Assembly: GCF_043235035.1 (NCBI RefSeq) | Contig: NZ_JAZAQF010000006.1 | Coordinates: 109,187 to 173,186, forward strand | Source of the DNA: CACIAM-69d sp001698445 | GTDB taxonomy: Bacteria > Cyanobacteriota > Cyanobacteriia > CACIAM-69d | Length of the DNA: 64,000 bases | Direction: 5' to 3' | In this document: in pieces, positions 9,344 through 18,540 of the stretch | Numbering within the stretch: the first letter of the stretch is position 1 | Layout of the letters: the number at the start of each line of letters is the position of its first letter | Notes under the pieces: model-generated | The model's input: only the letters and a program-made list of their open reading frames with translations | Database searches by the model: none | Told to the model about the DNA's origin: nothing | Translations under genes and position numbers: made by a program

Positions 9344-9428
9344 GGCTTGCTCTTGAATTCTGAATGGCCCGATTTCTAGTTCCTGATTCCCAATGTTCAG
9401 GAACCAACGTTCAGGAAGCAGTTCCCAA

Positions 9429-9462
9429 TCAAAAGGAGCGATCACCGGGGCGATCGCTCCTT
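9429..9462 (-). terminator. Rho-independent terminator after zam
   Basis: An 11-bp perfect stem, AAGGAGCGATC (minus strand from 9462) with GATCGCTCCTT, an 8-nt loop, then TTTT on the minus strand. It lies 19 bp past the zam stop and 86 bp before the carbonic anhydrase ATG, so the two genes are probably not one simple transcript. The stem includes a HIP1 octamer. Confidence 0.7.
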
Positions 9463-9480
9463 CTAGGATAGGTAGCGGAT

Positions 9481-11892
9481 CTAGTCGTCGTCGAACTCGT
9501 CGAGGGGCGCTTCCAAATCGTCCGGCTCGTGGAGATCCACAAGATCCGATTCTTCCGGCTCCTCAGCCCCGTAGCCAAAGGTCAGATCCGAATCATCGGC
9601 TTCGTCCTCATCGTCCACCAGCGCATCAAAGTTGGACTCGGCCCCGCCACTGACGGCCACCAAATCAATCTGTTGGCGGTAGTAGTCCACGCCGCGCACT
9701 TCCACTTCCACACGGCCCCCGAGGGCGTATTGGCGGCGGCTCTTGCGACCAATCAACATTTGCTGGCGCGATCGATACTCGTACCAGTCGTCCTTGAGGG
9801 AGGACACATGCACCAGCCCTTCAATGCCCAAGGCCTCTAGTTCCACAAAGAAGCCGTAGGACTGCACGCCCACGATCGGGCCGCTGAAGGTTTCGCCAAT
9901 TCGGGCCCGCATGGCGGCGGTTTTGCGGAGGCCGTGGCTGTCGGCGGCGGCTTCTTGGATCAATCGTTCCCGATCGCTCAGCAGCCAGGCCGCGCTGGTG
10001 ATCGAGGCTTCCAACTCCTGTTGATCTTCCGTGGGCAACAGGTTCCAGCCGATCGCCCCATGGCAAGAACTGTGGTGCAAATTCACGCCTTCTTTGCTGC
10101 GGGCCGTGCGTCGATCGCGCCCCTTGGCAAAGAGGGTGTTCAAGCTCCGTTGCACCAACAGGTCTCCGTAATGGCGAGTGGGCGCATTGAGGGTGGTGTA
10201 AACCGGCAGGGCCAAGCCAAAGTGGGAGCGGGGTTCGTGACTGTAGGCGGCTGGCTTCAGGGCTTCCACCAACAGACGATTCAGGATTTTACGGGTGTCG
10301 CCGTCGGTGGCCTGTTGCAGCCACTGTTGCACATCGCGGGGGGTCACTTGATCCGGCTGCTCCAGGGTCAGCTCCAAGCCCAGGTTGCCGGCCAACCGCA
10401 GGGTTTCCTGCACATCCCCGGGACTGGGGGCTGCTTGCACTCGGTAGAGCGTGGGCACTTGCAGGGCTTGCAGATGGCTGGCCACCACGGCATTGGCGGC
10501 GATCGTCACTTCCGCTAACAGGACACGGGCCGTGGGGGCAATTCCGATCGGGGCGATCGGCGCACCGGGCACATCCTCGCGATCGAACGAGGTCAGCCCT
10601 CGGTAACCGCTCAGGTCAAACCCGCCTCGGCTGAGCCGCTGTCCCCGCAGGGCCGCCGCCAGGGTTTTCAGTTGGGTCAACAAATCCCCGATCGCGGGGG
10701 CTTGGGGCAACTCCGGATCCGCCTGGTTGCCGTCCAAGAACGCATCGAGCTGGGCTTCCGTCAGGGTGGCATCGGCCCGCACCACGCTGGGATGAATTTC
10801 AAACTCCAGCAATTCACCCTGATCATTAAAGGTCAGCAGCACGGAAGTGGCCAGGCGATCGCACCCTAGACCCAAGGAACCATGGCGTGCGTAAAGATCC
10901 GCCGGGAACAGCGGCAACCATTGGGCCCCCAAGTCGGCCGCCACACCCCGCCGCCGGGCTTCGCGATCGAGCGGTGAATCCGGGTCCACATAGTGAGCCA
11001 CATCGGGCACATGCAGCCCCAACCGCATATGGCCCGCCGGGTTGGTTTCCAAGGTAATGGCACGATCCATCACCGGGGGCAACTCGCCGGCCGTGGCGGT
11101 CACCGTTGCCACCGTCAGCAGCGATCGCAAATCCAACCGTCCCTGAATTTCGCTCGCCTTCAAGCTGTTCGCCGGAGCCGGTAACGCCGCCGCTGCCGCC
11201 AAGACCTCCTCCGGGAAGCTTTCATGTAGCCCATACTTACAGACCACAATGTCGGCCGGAGCCGCCGCGTCCGCATCGGCCCCCAACACCTTGATCACGC
11301 GGCCCAAGGGGGGCAACTGCCCGATCGGGTAACGGACAATTTCCACGCTGACTAGGTAGTTGACGATCGCGTCCAAGTCCACCCCGCTGGTGTCCAGCTC
11401 CACCCGGAACAGCAATCGATCGTCCAAAGGGGCCGCCCGAAAAATTCCGTCCTCGCCCTTTTCCACCCGGGCCAACAGAGACGAATTAGCCCGATCGAGC
11501 ACCAGCTCCACATGGCCCTCAGGACTGCGCCGCCGACTGCGACCGCCACCCTCCTTGATCACCTTCACCAACACCCGATCGCCATTCCAGGCATTATTCA
11601 GGTGACATTCCCGCACATAGACATCTTCCGCGTCGTCGTCATCCTGAATGGCAAAGCAAAATCCCTTACTGGAGCAGCGCAGCTTGGCCTCAAACATGCC
11701 CTCCTGTTCCAACCGGCGATAGCGACCGCGCTCCTTATTCAAGATCCCCAACTTTTCCAGTGCGTCCAGGGCAATCTGAAGCTGGCGATTGCCGCGTCCT
11801 TCGCGAGTGCCCAACTTTTGTTCAAGAACCTTTGGCGTGAGCGACTTTTCTGAGGTAAAGCTCGCGAGTAGGGAAGCGATCGAAAATTCCAT
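9481..11892 (-). CDS. zam: Zam, RNase II/RNB-family protein with degenerate catalytic site
   Basis: 803 residues from the ATG at 11892, which has GGAGG 12 nt upstream; an in-frame TTG at 11904 directly abuts the GGAGG and is unlikely. The N-terminus MEFSIASLLASFTSEK, a winged-helix/cold-shock region, RNB core, S1 domain (about 665-745, GETFSGPIVGVQSYGFFVEL) and a 50-residue acidic tail match Zam of Synechocystis as I recall it, named for acetazolamide resistance. In active RNB enzymes a cluster of four Asp (D-x5-D-x-DD-A) precedes the HVxDVxHYV motif; here the equivalent is GELPPVMDRAI (Asp275 only). The SPIRRYxDL motif reads APTRHYGDL. Exonuclease activity is therefore doubtful. Acetazolamide is a carbonic anhydrase inhibitor, and the next gene downstream is a carbonic anhydrase. 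Confidence 0.85.
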   Translation of the reverse strand: MEFSIASLLASFTSEKSLTPKVLEQKLGTREGRGNRQLQIALDALEKLGILNKERGRYRRLEQEGMFEAKLRCSSKGFCFAIQDDDDAEDVYVRECHLNNAWNGDRVLVKVIKEGGGRSRRRSPEGHVELVLDRANSSLLARVEKGEDGIFRAAPLDDRLLFRVELDTSGVDLDAIVNYLVSVEIVRYPIGQLPPLGRVIKVLGADADAAAPADIVVCKYGLHESFPEEVLAAAAALPAPANSLKASEIQGRLDLRSLLTVATVTATAGELPPVMDRAITLETNPAGHMRLGLHVPDVAHYVDPDSPLDREARRRGVAADLGAQWLPLFPADLYARHGSLGLGCDRLATSVLLTFNDQGELLEFEIHPSVVRADATLTEAQLDAFLDGNQADPELPQAPAIGDLLTQLKTLAAALRGQRLSRGGFDLSGYRGLTSFDREDVPGAPIAPIGIAPTARVLLAEVTIAANAVVASHLQALQVPTLYRVQAAPSPGDVQETLRLAGNLGLELTLEQPDQVTPRDVQQWLQQATDGDTRKILNRLLVEALKPAAYSHEPRSHFGLALPVYTTLNAPTRHYGDLLVQRSLNTLFAKGRDRRTARSKEGVNLHHSSCHGAIGWNLLPTEDQQELEASITSAAWLLSDRERLIQEAAADSHGLRKTAAMRARIGETFSGPIVGVQSYGFFVELEALGIEGLVHVSSLKDDWYEYRSRQQMLIGRKSRRQYALGGRVEVEVRGVDYYRQQIDLVAVSGGAESNFDALVDDEDEADDSDLTFGYGAEEPEESDLVDLHEPDDLEAPLDEFDDD

Positions 11893-12384
11893 GAAGCGCG
11901 TCAACCTCCGGGCACAGAGAATGGGATGGGGCGAATGAGGCGCGAGCGACAGCCATCACAGTGCTGCGAACAGCATTGTTGAATGCCATGAACATTAACC
12001 GTACTGACGACGATCCCTATGCCTCTGGAGCGTTGCTGGTCGGGGCCCGTCGCATCGATCGGGCGGGAAATCCACAAGCGTCACTCGAGCTAGGGCCGGA
12101 AGGGTTCCGCATTGGGTGCTGCAAGATCTTGAACCGGCAAGATCGAAGTTGCAGCGTTGTGGCATTGGGAGGGGGGTGGTCGATGGGAACCCTCGTCCAA
12201 AGACACTCCAAACACCAAATCAATGCAAGAACACACTGGAGGGAGCGGCTGCGCTCGGGCCCATCTACGCTAGAGCGTGGCGTGCACCTTGTCAATCATT
12301 GACACGCAGGTTACCCTAGCCGCACGATCGCCGCCATCCCCCCGTTTGCTCAACCCGCCCACCTAACCGAGATCGGTTTGTGCC
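11893..12384. other. Divergent intergenic region, zam / unknown gene
   Basis: About 490 bp between two divergent genes. It contains the zam ribosome-binding site (GGAGG near 11906-11910, minus strand). Open frames on both strands (for example 11961-12302 +) have no recognisable domain or composition support and are not called. No RNA gene or repeat was recognised. Both promoters must lie here, but no convincing -35/-10 pair was found. Confidence 0.5.
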
Positions 12385-13221
12385 ATGTTTGCCGAATTCC
12401 GTGCCCGTTATCCCAACGGCAGCCTCACATCCGAAATCATTGAAGTGAATCAGGGAAAGTTTATTGTGCGGGCGGCCGTCACCCTGGAAGGCACGGTGTT
12501 GGCCACGGGGTTTGGCGCTTCGGAGCAACTGGAGGAAGCTGAAGATCGGGCCCGGTTGCGGGCCTTGGAAGCGGTGGGTTTGTTTTTGGAACCGGCCGAT
12601 CGGGGGCAGGCCCAACTGATCAGCAGCACCCCCACTTACCAACTTCCGGCCGCCCTGTCCGTGGTGACCCCAATTGCAGCCCCAATCTCGACCCCGATTC
12701 CGGCTCCCCTGGCCGCGCCGATGGTTGATGTGGTTGATGACCGATTTGATGATCGATCGCCCGATCGATTTGACAGTCGATCGGGCATGGATCCAACCCT
12801 GAATCCAACCCTGAATCCAGCCCTGGCATCCACATCGCCCGGCTATGACGATCTCTACGAGGTTGAGCATGGGGCGAGCGACCCTTTGCCCACCATGGAG
12901 CCAGAATGGCCCCCAGAACCGGAACCAGAGCCAGCCCCGGCTCCCGCCCCCAAGCGATCGCGCCGCGCCGCCAGCCCGCCTGCGCCCACCCCTACCCCCG
13001 TGCCCGCACCGGCCCCTGCGCCCGCGCCTGCTCCCACGGACTTATCCGACGCGATCGCCCAAACAGATGTGCTGATGAAGCGTTTGGGCTGGAACAAGCA
13101 ACAGGGCGTGGAATATTTACAAATGGCCTTTGGTAAGCGCACCCGGGCCCAACTGACCGATCGGGAACTGTTGCAGTTTTTGCAGCACCTGCAAACCCTA
13201 GCCGACGACCCGGACTTTTAG
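12385..13221 (+). CDS. Conserved cyanobacterial protein with Pro/Ala-rich linker, function unknown
   Basis: 278 residues, no signal or membrane segment. An N-terminal domain (1-75, MFAEFRARYPNGSLTSEIIE...ATGFGASEQLEEAEDRARLRA) resembles a small conserved domain I associate with cyanobacterial hypotheticals; its pattern suits a nucleic-acid or protein binding fold, but this is not established. Residues 76-215 are low complexity: an acidic/Arg part (DDRFDDRSPDRFDSRSG), NPTLNPTLNPAL repeats and long Pro/Ala runs. The C-terminal domain (about 222-278, TDVLMKRLGWNKQQGVEYLQ...LTDRELLQFLQHL) is compact and helical. The two folded ends joined by a flexible tether suggest an adaptor; no function is assigned. 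Confidence 0.8.
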   Translation: MFAEFRARYPNGSLTSEIIEVNQGKFIVRAAVTLEGTVLATGFGASEQLEEAEDRARLRALEAVGLFLEPADRGQAQLISSTPTYQLPAALSVVTPIAAPISTPIPAPLAAPMVDVVDDRFDDRSPDRFDSRSGMDPTLNPTLNPALASTSPGYDDLYEVEHGASDPLPTMEPEWPPEPEPEPAPAPAPKRSRRAASPPAPTPTPVPAPAPAPAPAPTDLSDAIAQTDVLMKRLGWNKQQGVEYLQMAFGKRTRAQLTDRELLQFLQHLQTLADDPDF

Positions 13222-13323
13222 CGCCCGGCTGGCAAGGCTTGGGGCCCAAGGGCCATGAGCTATAACCAGAAAACTGGCGAGACATCGACAACGCCATGAC
13301 CCAGAAACCATGACCCAGAAACC

Positions 13324-15000
13324 ATGACCGATCGAGCAATGCGAGCACCACGTTGGTTGGTTTGGGGATCGATTGGGCTAATCACCATTGGCTGCCTACT
13401 GCGATTTTCCGGTCTAGGCCATTTCCTGCCTTGGTATGACGAACTGGCGACATTGCAGCACATCGCCGTCCAATCGGAATTGGATCTCACCCAACTGTGG
13501 CAGGGGCGCGAACAGGTTTTGGCCGACCTATGGCACAGCCTATCGACAAAACCCCAAAAGACCACCTGGGATATGGTCACATCCCTCGCCACCCATGATG
13601 CCCATCACCCGCCCCTGTATTACCTGTTTGTGCGCGTCTGGGCCGACTGGTTTGGCAACACGATCGTCAGCCTCCGCACCGCCACGGCGATCATGGGGGT
13701 GATCCTGCTGGCCAGTGTTTTTTGGCTCCTGCGGCAACTGAGCCAGCGTCCCAGCCTGCCTTGGGTGGGCACGGTGTTGGTGGCCCTGTCTCCCTTGCAA
13801 ATTCTCTATGCCCAGGAGGCAAGGGAATACGTGATCTGGCTGATTTTTTTTGTGCTGTCCAGCGGATTTTTAGCCCGATCGCTACGTCATTCCACTTGGC
13901 CCCACTGGCTGCTGTATGGGATTACCCTCACCCTGAACTGGTATAGCCATTTGCTGGGGGGATTCGTGCTGTTGGGCCATGGTCTTTGGGTTGGGGTTTG
14001 GCTGTGGCGATCGGGCGATCGAAACTGGCGACGGGCAATCCCTTGGGCGATCGCCGCCATTGGAACCCTGCTGGCCATTTCCCCTTGGATTTGGGTGCTT
14101 TATCGAGTCCAAACCCAATCAGCCGCCTCCCTGGCCTGGCTCAGTCAGGCGGGGCCCCCAGGAATTCACCGTTGGGCAGCCCTGCGGGCCTTTGCCGCCA
14201 CCCTGTGGGATAACCAACCGAATCTTTGGGCTTCCTTCCCAACGGCGACCGATGTTCCCTGCCTGATGGTGACCCTGTGGATGATTGTGGCCTTGGTGGG
14301 ATGTTGGCGATCGGGAGAACCCTTGCTCAAGGGGTTTGTTTTAGGTGCAGTGGCCCCGTTCCTCTTGCTGGTCTGGCTGCCTGCGATTGTGATGGATCGA
14401 ACGATGGCTTCCATCATTCGCTACCAGTTCCCCTTGCTTTTGGGAATGCAAGTGGTGTTGGCCAACTGGATTGTCACGACCTGTGAGCAAATCACCCCGA
14501 AGCCTGTCCAAGAATGGCCCCAGCCCCTATCGTTCTATTTATTCCGCTGGCGCTGGATGCCTCACTGTTTTGCGGCGCTATTGGCGATTTTGCTGGTGGT
14601 TGCTAACCTAAACGCCGCTAGAGCACGCTCCTGGCAATTGTCCTGGTGGAGCAAGGGGGGAACCGTTTCTGTCGAAATCGCCAAAGCCCTGAAAGAAATT
14701 GATCGCCCCCTGTTGGTGATGACCGATATCCCTGGGTATTCCCTTTCTGCTTTGGCCTTGAGCCACGCCAGCGATCGCCTGAAATCTCGCGGTGTTACTG
14801 TTTGGCTGGCTCCCAGTTTTCAAGGCTTGAACTGGCCCGATCGCCCCAACACTTTTGTGTTTAGTCCATCCCCCGATCTCCGCCAGGCGATCGAGCAGCG
14901 GGGTCAGCGGTTGATTCCCTTCGGAACTAGTTGGTGGAATTTGTGGCGATTGCAATCCGCCATGCCCGATCGCCCCGCGCCCGATCGTCCCTCAACTTAG
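13324..15000 (+). CDS. Membrane glycosyltransferase, GT39/ArnT-like (tandem copy 1)
   Basis: 558 residues with about ten membrane segments, starting WLVWGSIGLITIGCLLRF. The first periplasmic loop has WYDELATLQHIA, with the acidic pair used by GT-C enzymes, then AHHPPLYYLFVRVWADWFG and a Tyr-rich AQEARE segment. GT39/ArnT-like enzymes transfer sugars from polyprenyl phosphate to lipid, protein or glycan acceptors on the outer face of the inner membrane; donor and acceptor are unknown here. The next gene is a close paralogue, and about 50 bp of upstream sequence and the last codons are also duplicated. The 5' flank contains the short direct repeat CATGACCCAGAAAC twice just before the ATG. Confidence 0.87.
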   Translation: MTDRAMRAPRWLVWGSIGLITIGCLLRFSGLGHFLPWYDELATLQHIAVQSELDLTQLWQGREQVLADLWHSLSTKPQKTTWDMVTSLATHDAHHPPLYYLFVRVWADWFGNTIVSLRTATAIMGVILLASVFWLLRQLSQRPSLPWVGTVLVALSPLQILYAQEAREYVIWLIFFVLSSGFLARSLRHSTWPHWLLYGITLTLNWYSHLLGGFVLLGHGLWVGVWLWRSGDRNWRRAIPWAIAAIGTLLAISPWIWVLYRVQTQSAASLAWLSQAGPPGIHRWAALRAFAATLWDNQPNLWASFPTATDVPCLMVTLWMIVALVGCWRSGEPLLKGFVLGAVAPFLLLVWLPAIVMDRTMASIIRYQFPLLLGMQVVLANWIVTTCEQITPKPVQEWPQPLSFYLFRWRWMPHCFAALLAILLVVANLNAARARSWQLSWWSKGGTVSVEIAKALKEIDRPLLVMTDIPGYSLSALALSHASDRLKSRGVTVWLAPSFQGLNWPDRPNTFVFSPSPDLRQAIEQRGQRLIPFGTSWWNLWRLQSAMPDRPAPDRPST

Positions 15001-15130
15001 CCACCGCTGATCGCTTTTCTAGAGCGAACAACATGGATTTCTTGTGTAGATCTTTCGCACCGAACTGGCTCAAATTGGGCCCATGATTCATAGGCTATAA
15101 CCAGAAAAATGGCGAAAGATTGACAAAAAC

Positions 15131-16849
15131 ATGGCTGATCCAAACGCACGAGCACCACGTTGGCTAGTTTGGGGGTCGATCGGACTAATCACCATTGGTT
15201 GCTTGCTGCGATTTTCTAATCTAGGACAGTTCCTCCCTTGGTACGACGAATTTTCGACCCTGCGGCATATTGCGAACCAGACGGATCCTGAACTCCTTCA
15301 ACAATGGGGAGGCCGCGAGCAGGTCATGGCCGATCTCTGGCGCAGTCTTGCTGCAAAACCGGGCAAAACGGCTTGGGATACGGTTCAGTCTTTGGCTGCC
15401 GCCAATGCCCATCACCCACCCCTCTATTACTTGCTAGCCCGAGGCTGGGCCCACTGGTTTGGGAACAACATTGTCAGCCTCCGCACGATGACGGCTCTGA
15501 TGGGAGTTGCGTTGTTGCCCAGTGTGTTTTGGCTCTTACGCCAATTGAGCGATCGCCCTAGTTTGCCTTGGATTGGTACGGTGTTGGTGGCTCTGTCACC
15601 GCTACAAATTCTCTATGCCCAAGAGGCGCGAGAATATGCCATTTGGCTGGTTTTTGTGGTGCTTTCCAGTGGATTTTTAGCCCGATCGCTGCGTAATTCT
15701 GCGCAAAAGTCTGCGCAAAAGTCTGCGCAAAAGTCCACTGGAGTTCACTGGTTGCTGTATGGCATCACCCTCACCCTCAATTGGTACAGCCACTTGCTTG
15801 GGGGGTTGGTGTTGCTGGGCCATGGCCTTTGGGTTGGGGTTTGGTGGTGGCGATCGGGCGATCGGCATTGGCGACGGGTTATCCCTTGGGCGATCGCGGT
15901 GAGTGGAACCCTTTTGGCCATGTCCCCTTGGCTATGGACACTGTTTCAAGTGCGAGAGGGGGCTGTGATATCTCTGGAGTGGTTGAATCAAACCTACCAA
16001 CCCGGGATGCAGCGTTGGTCGGCCATGCGTGCGTTCGCGGCCACCCTGTGGGATAACCAGCCGAATATTTGGATCCCAACTTCCAGGGTTGTGGATCCAA
16101 TTCGACTAGGGGTCTTGGTGTTGTCTGTGGGGGCGCTGGTGCATTGTGGGCGATCGAGCGAACCAATGGTTAAGCGATTTGTCTTTAGTACCATTGCCCC
16201 GTTTTTCCTGTTGCTTTGGTTGCCAGCCATCGTGATGGATCGCGCCATGGCGACTATCATTCGCTATCAATTGCCGCTGATCATTGGTGTTCAAGTGGCC
16301 TTAGCCGATTGGATTGCCACGCTTTGCGATCGGATCCCTCCCAAGCCTGGTCAGGAATGGCCCCAACCCCAACCTTTGTGGTTCTATCTCTGCCGTTGGC
16401 GTTGGATGCCTCAACTTGTTGCGAGTAGCTTGGCGATTTTGTTGGTCGTGGCTAACTTGAATGCGGCAAAAGCCCGCTCCTGGCAATTATTCTGGTGGAA
16501 CAAGGGGGGGCCGGGTTGGGTGGAAGTTGCCAAGGCCTTGAAAGAGGTCGATCGCCCGTTAATCGTGATGACAGCGGTTCCTGGCTATTCTTCCTCGGCC
16601 CTGTCTTTGAGTTATGCCAGCGATCGCCTGAAGGCTCGTAACATCACTTTTTGGTTAGCTCCCAGCATTCAAAACTTGAACTGGCCCGATCGCCCCAATA
16701 CCTTTGTGCTTGTTCCTGGCAAGAAACTGCCCAACGCGATCGAGCAGCGGGGTCAGCGGTTGGTTCCCTTTGGGGCCAGTTGGTGGCATCTGTGGCGTTT
16801 GGAATCCTCAACCCCTGCTCGCCCCGCGCCCGATCGTCCCTCAACTTAG
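15131..16849 (+). CDS. Membrane glycosyltransferase, GT39/ArnT-like (tandem copy 2)
   Basis: 572 residues, aligning with the preceding gene from end to end: PRWLVWGSIGLITIGCLLRF, LPWYDEFSTL, AHHPPLYYLLARGWAHWFG and the terminal RPAPDRPST are shared. The duplicated unit includes the leader GCTATAACCAGAAAA before both genes. The main difference is an insertion of SAQK repeats in a loop, encoded by a 12-bp tandem repeat at 15698-15733. Divergence is spread over the gene, strongest in the middle loop (VREGAVISLEWLNQTYQPG against VQTQSAASLAWLSQAGPPG), suggesting an old duplication with separate specificity rather than a recent copy. Start ATG 15131 matches the start of copy 1. Confidence 0.87.
   Translation: MADPNARAPRWLVWGSIGLITIGCLLRFSNLGQFLPWYDEFSTLRHIANQTDPELLQQWGGREQVMADLWRSLAAKPGKTAWDTVQSLAAANAHHPPLYYLLARGWAHWFGNNIVSLRTMTALMGVALLPSVFWLLRQLSDRPSLPWIGTVLVALSPLQILYAQEAREYAIWLVFVVLSSGFLARSLRNSAQKSAQKSAQKSTGVHWLLYGITLTLNWYSHLLGGLVLLGHGLWVGVWWWRSGDRHWRRVIPWAIAVSGTLLAMSPWLWTLFQVREGAVISLEWLNQTYQPGMQRWSAMRAFAATLWDNQPNIWIPTSRVVDPIRLGVLVLSVGALVHCGRSSEPMVKRFVFSTIAPFFLLLWLPAIVMDRAMATIIRYQLPLIIGVQVALADWIATLCDRIPPKPGQEWPQPQPLWFYLCRWRWMPQLVASSLAILLVVANLNAAKARSWQLFWWNKGGPGWVEVAKALKEVDRPLIVMTAVPGYSSSALSLSYASDRLKARNITFWLAPSIQNLNWPDRPNTFVLVPGKKLPNAIEQRGQRLVPFGASWWHLWRLESSTPARPAPDRPST
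15698..15733 (+). repeat. 12-bp in-frame tandem repeat (3 copies)
   Basis: Three perfect copies of TCTGCGCAAAAG inside glycosyltransferase copy 2, encoding SAQK three times, followed by a partial fourth unit. The preceding paralogue lacks it, having only RHSTW in this place, so it expanded after duplication. Being in frame, changes in copy number alter a loop without breaking the protein. Confidence 0.9.
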
Positions 16850-16929
16850 CCACTAGCCACTGTCGATCGCTTTAATCGTTTTGATTGCTGCGCTGAATTT
16901 GCTGGGCTGGTCTCGCTCAATCTGTTCAA

Positions 16930-17541
16930 ATGCAACCCGTTCAAATGCAACCCGTTCAAACCGGCCGAGCCGGCTTCGGAACTATGGATCAATCAGGGAT
17001 GCCCGTTACCGCCTCGATCGATTCGTCACCATCGGCCCCTAGGCCCGATCAACGCGATTCGGTGGCTCAGCCCACGCAACCGGAACCGGTCGATCAAGCC
17101 ATTGATCAAGCCATTGAGCGAACCATTGATCAAGCCATTGACGGTGAAATTGTGACCGTTCGCCCCGACGCGGAAACCCTCACGCGCCAGCGATTGCCCT
17201 ACTTTGTGGGCATTTCAGAAGCCACCGCAGGATCCCGAGGCATTTCCCTGAACCTGGTGATTATTCCGCCCGGGGGTGCAGCCGAACCCCACTTCCATCG
17301 GGACTATGAAACAGCGATTTATCTGCTCCAAGGACGGGTTGAAACTCGCTATGGCAAAGGGCTCAAACAATCGATCATCCATGAAGCGGGCGACTTTATT
17401 TTCATTCCCGCTGGCGTTCCCCACCAGCCCCACAACCTCAGCACCAGCGAACCGGCCCAGGCGTTGGTGGCCCGCAATGACCCCAACGAACAGGAAAACG
17501 TGGTGCTCTATGACCCGGCGGCGGATCAGGATACGGATTAA
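16930..17541 (+). CDS. Cupin-domain protein
   Basis: Up to 203 residues. The C-terminal 130 residues form a single cupin: VIIPPGGAAEPHFHRDYETAIYLL (metal-binding H-F-H plus Glu) and DFIFIPAGVPHQPHNL (second motif with His). Such small cupins bind a metal and act as isomerases, dioxygenases or sensors; none can be assigned. The first 70 residues are low complexity with DQAI repeats. The start is uncertain: ATG 16930 opens on a 15-bp direct repeat (ATGCAACCCGTTCAA), and ATG 16984 or 16999 would remove it; none has a good ribosome-binding site. No operon partner is evident. Confidence 0.82.
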   Translation: MQPVQMQPVQTGRAGFGTMDQSGMPVTASIDSSPSAPRPDQRDSVAQPTQPEPVDQAIDQAIERTIDQAIDGEIVTVRPDAETLTRQRLPYFVGISEATAGSRGISLNLVIIPPGGAAEPHFHRDYETAIYLLQGRVETRYGKGLKQSIIHEAGDFIFIPAGVPHQPHNLSTSEPAQALVARNDPNEQENVVLYDPAADQDTD

Positions 17542-17672
17542 TTGGCGTTAATTGGCGTTAATGGGAGCCGCCGCCTGTGGAATTCGGAAACCGTTGTTCA
17601 ACCCAAACAGGTACAGTAGAAGCCAGTGTTACAAAGCTGTTACAGGCTGGGCAATTCACAGGCAAGAAAACA

Positions 17673-18524
17673 ATGGGCGCGGCGGTTTCCCTGCAAAACG
17701 TACAAAAAATCTATGGCGATCGCCCCGTGGTGAACGATCTCAGCTTTGAGATTCAAGCGGGAGAAATGTTTGGGCTGCTGGGCCCCAACGGCGCGGGCAA
17801 GTCCACCACCATTCGGATGATCACCACCCTCACTCGCCCCACGGCTGGACAAATTCAGGTGGCTGGGTTTGATGTGGCTCGCCAAATGCAGCAGGTGCGG
17901 CAACAAATTGGCGTGGTGTTGCAACAAACCAGCGTGGATGGTGATTTAACCGTTTGGGAAAATTTGGAATTCCACGGCCGGCTGCACCACATTCCCGCTA
18001 AAGAGCGCCAAGGGCGGATCGATCGCTGGTTGGACTACGTGGAACTGGGCGATCGCCGCGATAGTCTCGTGAAAACCCTGTCGGGCGGGATGAAGCGTCG
18101 GTTGCAAATTGCCCGCGCCCTGTTGCATGAGCCGGAAATTTTATTTTTAGATGAGCCAACGGTGGGGTTGGATCCGCAAACGCGCCGCCGTCTGTGGGAA
18201 ATTATTCGCGACCTCAATCGCGGTGGCATGACGATGCTGCTGACGACGCACTACATGGACGAAGTGGAGTATCTGTGCGATCGCATCGGCATCATGGACG
18301 CGGGCCAACTGATTGAGCTGGGAACGCTGCAAGATTTGCGCACCAAACATGGGGAAGGATTGGTCATGAAACAAACGGCCGATCGCTGGGATTACAAATT
18401 CTTCCCCACCCTTTTGGAAGCGAATCAATACTTAGATTCCCAGGCGGTAAAAACCGGGTTGATGGTGCGTCCATCGAACCTAGAGGATATCTTTGTGGAG
18501 CTGACAGGCCGCCAACTGGATTAA
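17673..18524 (+). CDS. ABC transporter ATP-binding protein, DrrA/ABC-2 type
   Basis: About 284 residues from ATG 17673; the upstream extension to 17577 has no domain. Walker A GPNGAGKST, Q-loop VVLQQTSVDGDLTVWENL, signature LSGGMKRRLQIARALL, Walker B ILFLDEPTVGLDP, H-loop LLTTHYMDEVEYL. The C-terminal VRPSNLEDIFVELTGR is typical of DrrA-like ATPases, which normally pair with an ABC-2 membrane protein for drug or lipid export. No ABC-2 permease is adjacent. The next gene, 16 nt downstream, encodes a MalG-type sugar permease from a different class, so the natural partner is probably elsewhere. Confidence 0.93.
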   Translation: MGAAVSLQNVQKIYGDRPVVNDLSFEIQAGEMFGLLGPNGAGKSTTIRMITTLTRPTAGQIQVAGFDVARQMQQVRQQIGVVLQQTSVDGDLTVWENLEFHGRLHHIPAKERQGRIDRWLDYVELGDRRDSLVKTLSGGMKRRLQIARALLHEPEILFLDEPTVGLDPQTRRRLWEIIRDLNRGGMTMLLTTHYMDEVEYLCDRIGIMDAGQLIELGTLQDLRTKHGEGLVMKQTADRWDYKFFPTLLEANQYLDSQAVKTGLMVRPSNLEDIFVELTGRQLD

Positions 18525-18540
18525 CTGGGGGCAACCGCGC

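Noticed and set aside
9513..9800. Plus-strand frames with His/Val-rich sequence opposite zam
   Set aside because: Antisense shadow of the acidic zam C-terminus; long open frames opposite genes are common in this GC-rich DNA.
8546..11892. Calling zam and the carbonic anhydrase one operon
   Set aside because: A strong minus-strand terminator at 9429-9462 lies between them, so an operon is not supported without transcript data.
11961..12302. 113-codon plus-strand frame between zam and the next gene
   Set aside because: No domain, no ribosome-binding site, composition unlike neighbouring genes, overlapped by other open frames.
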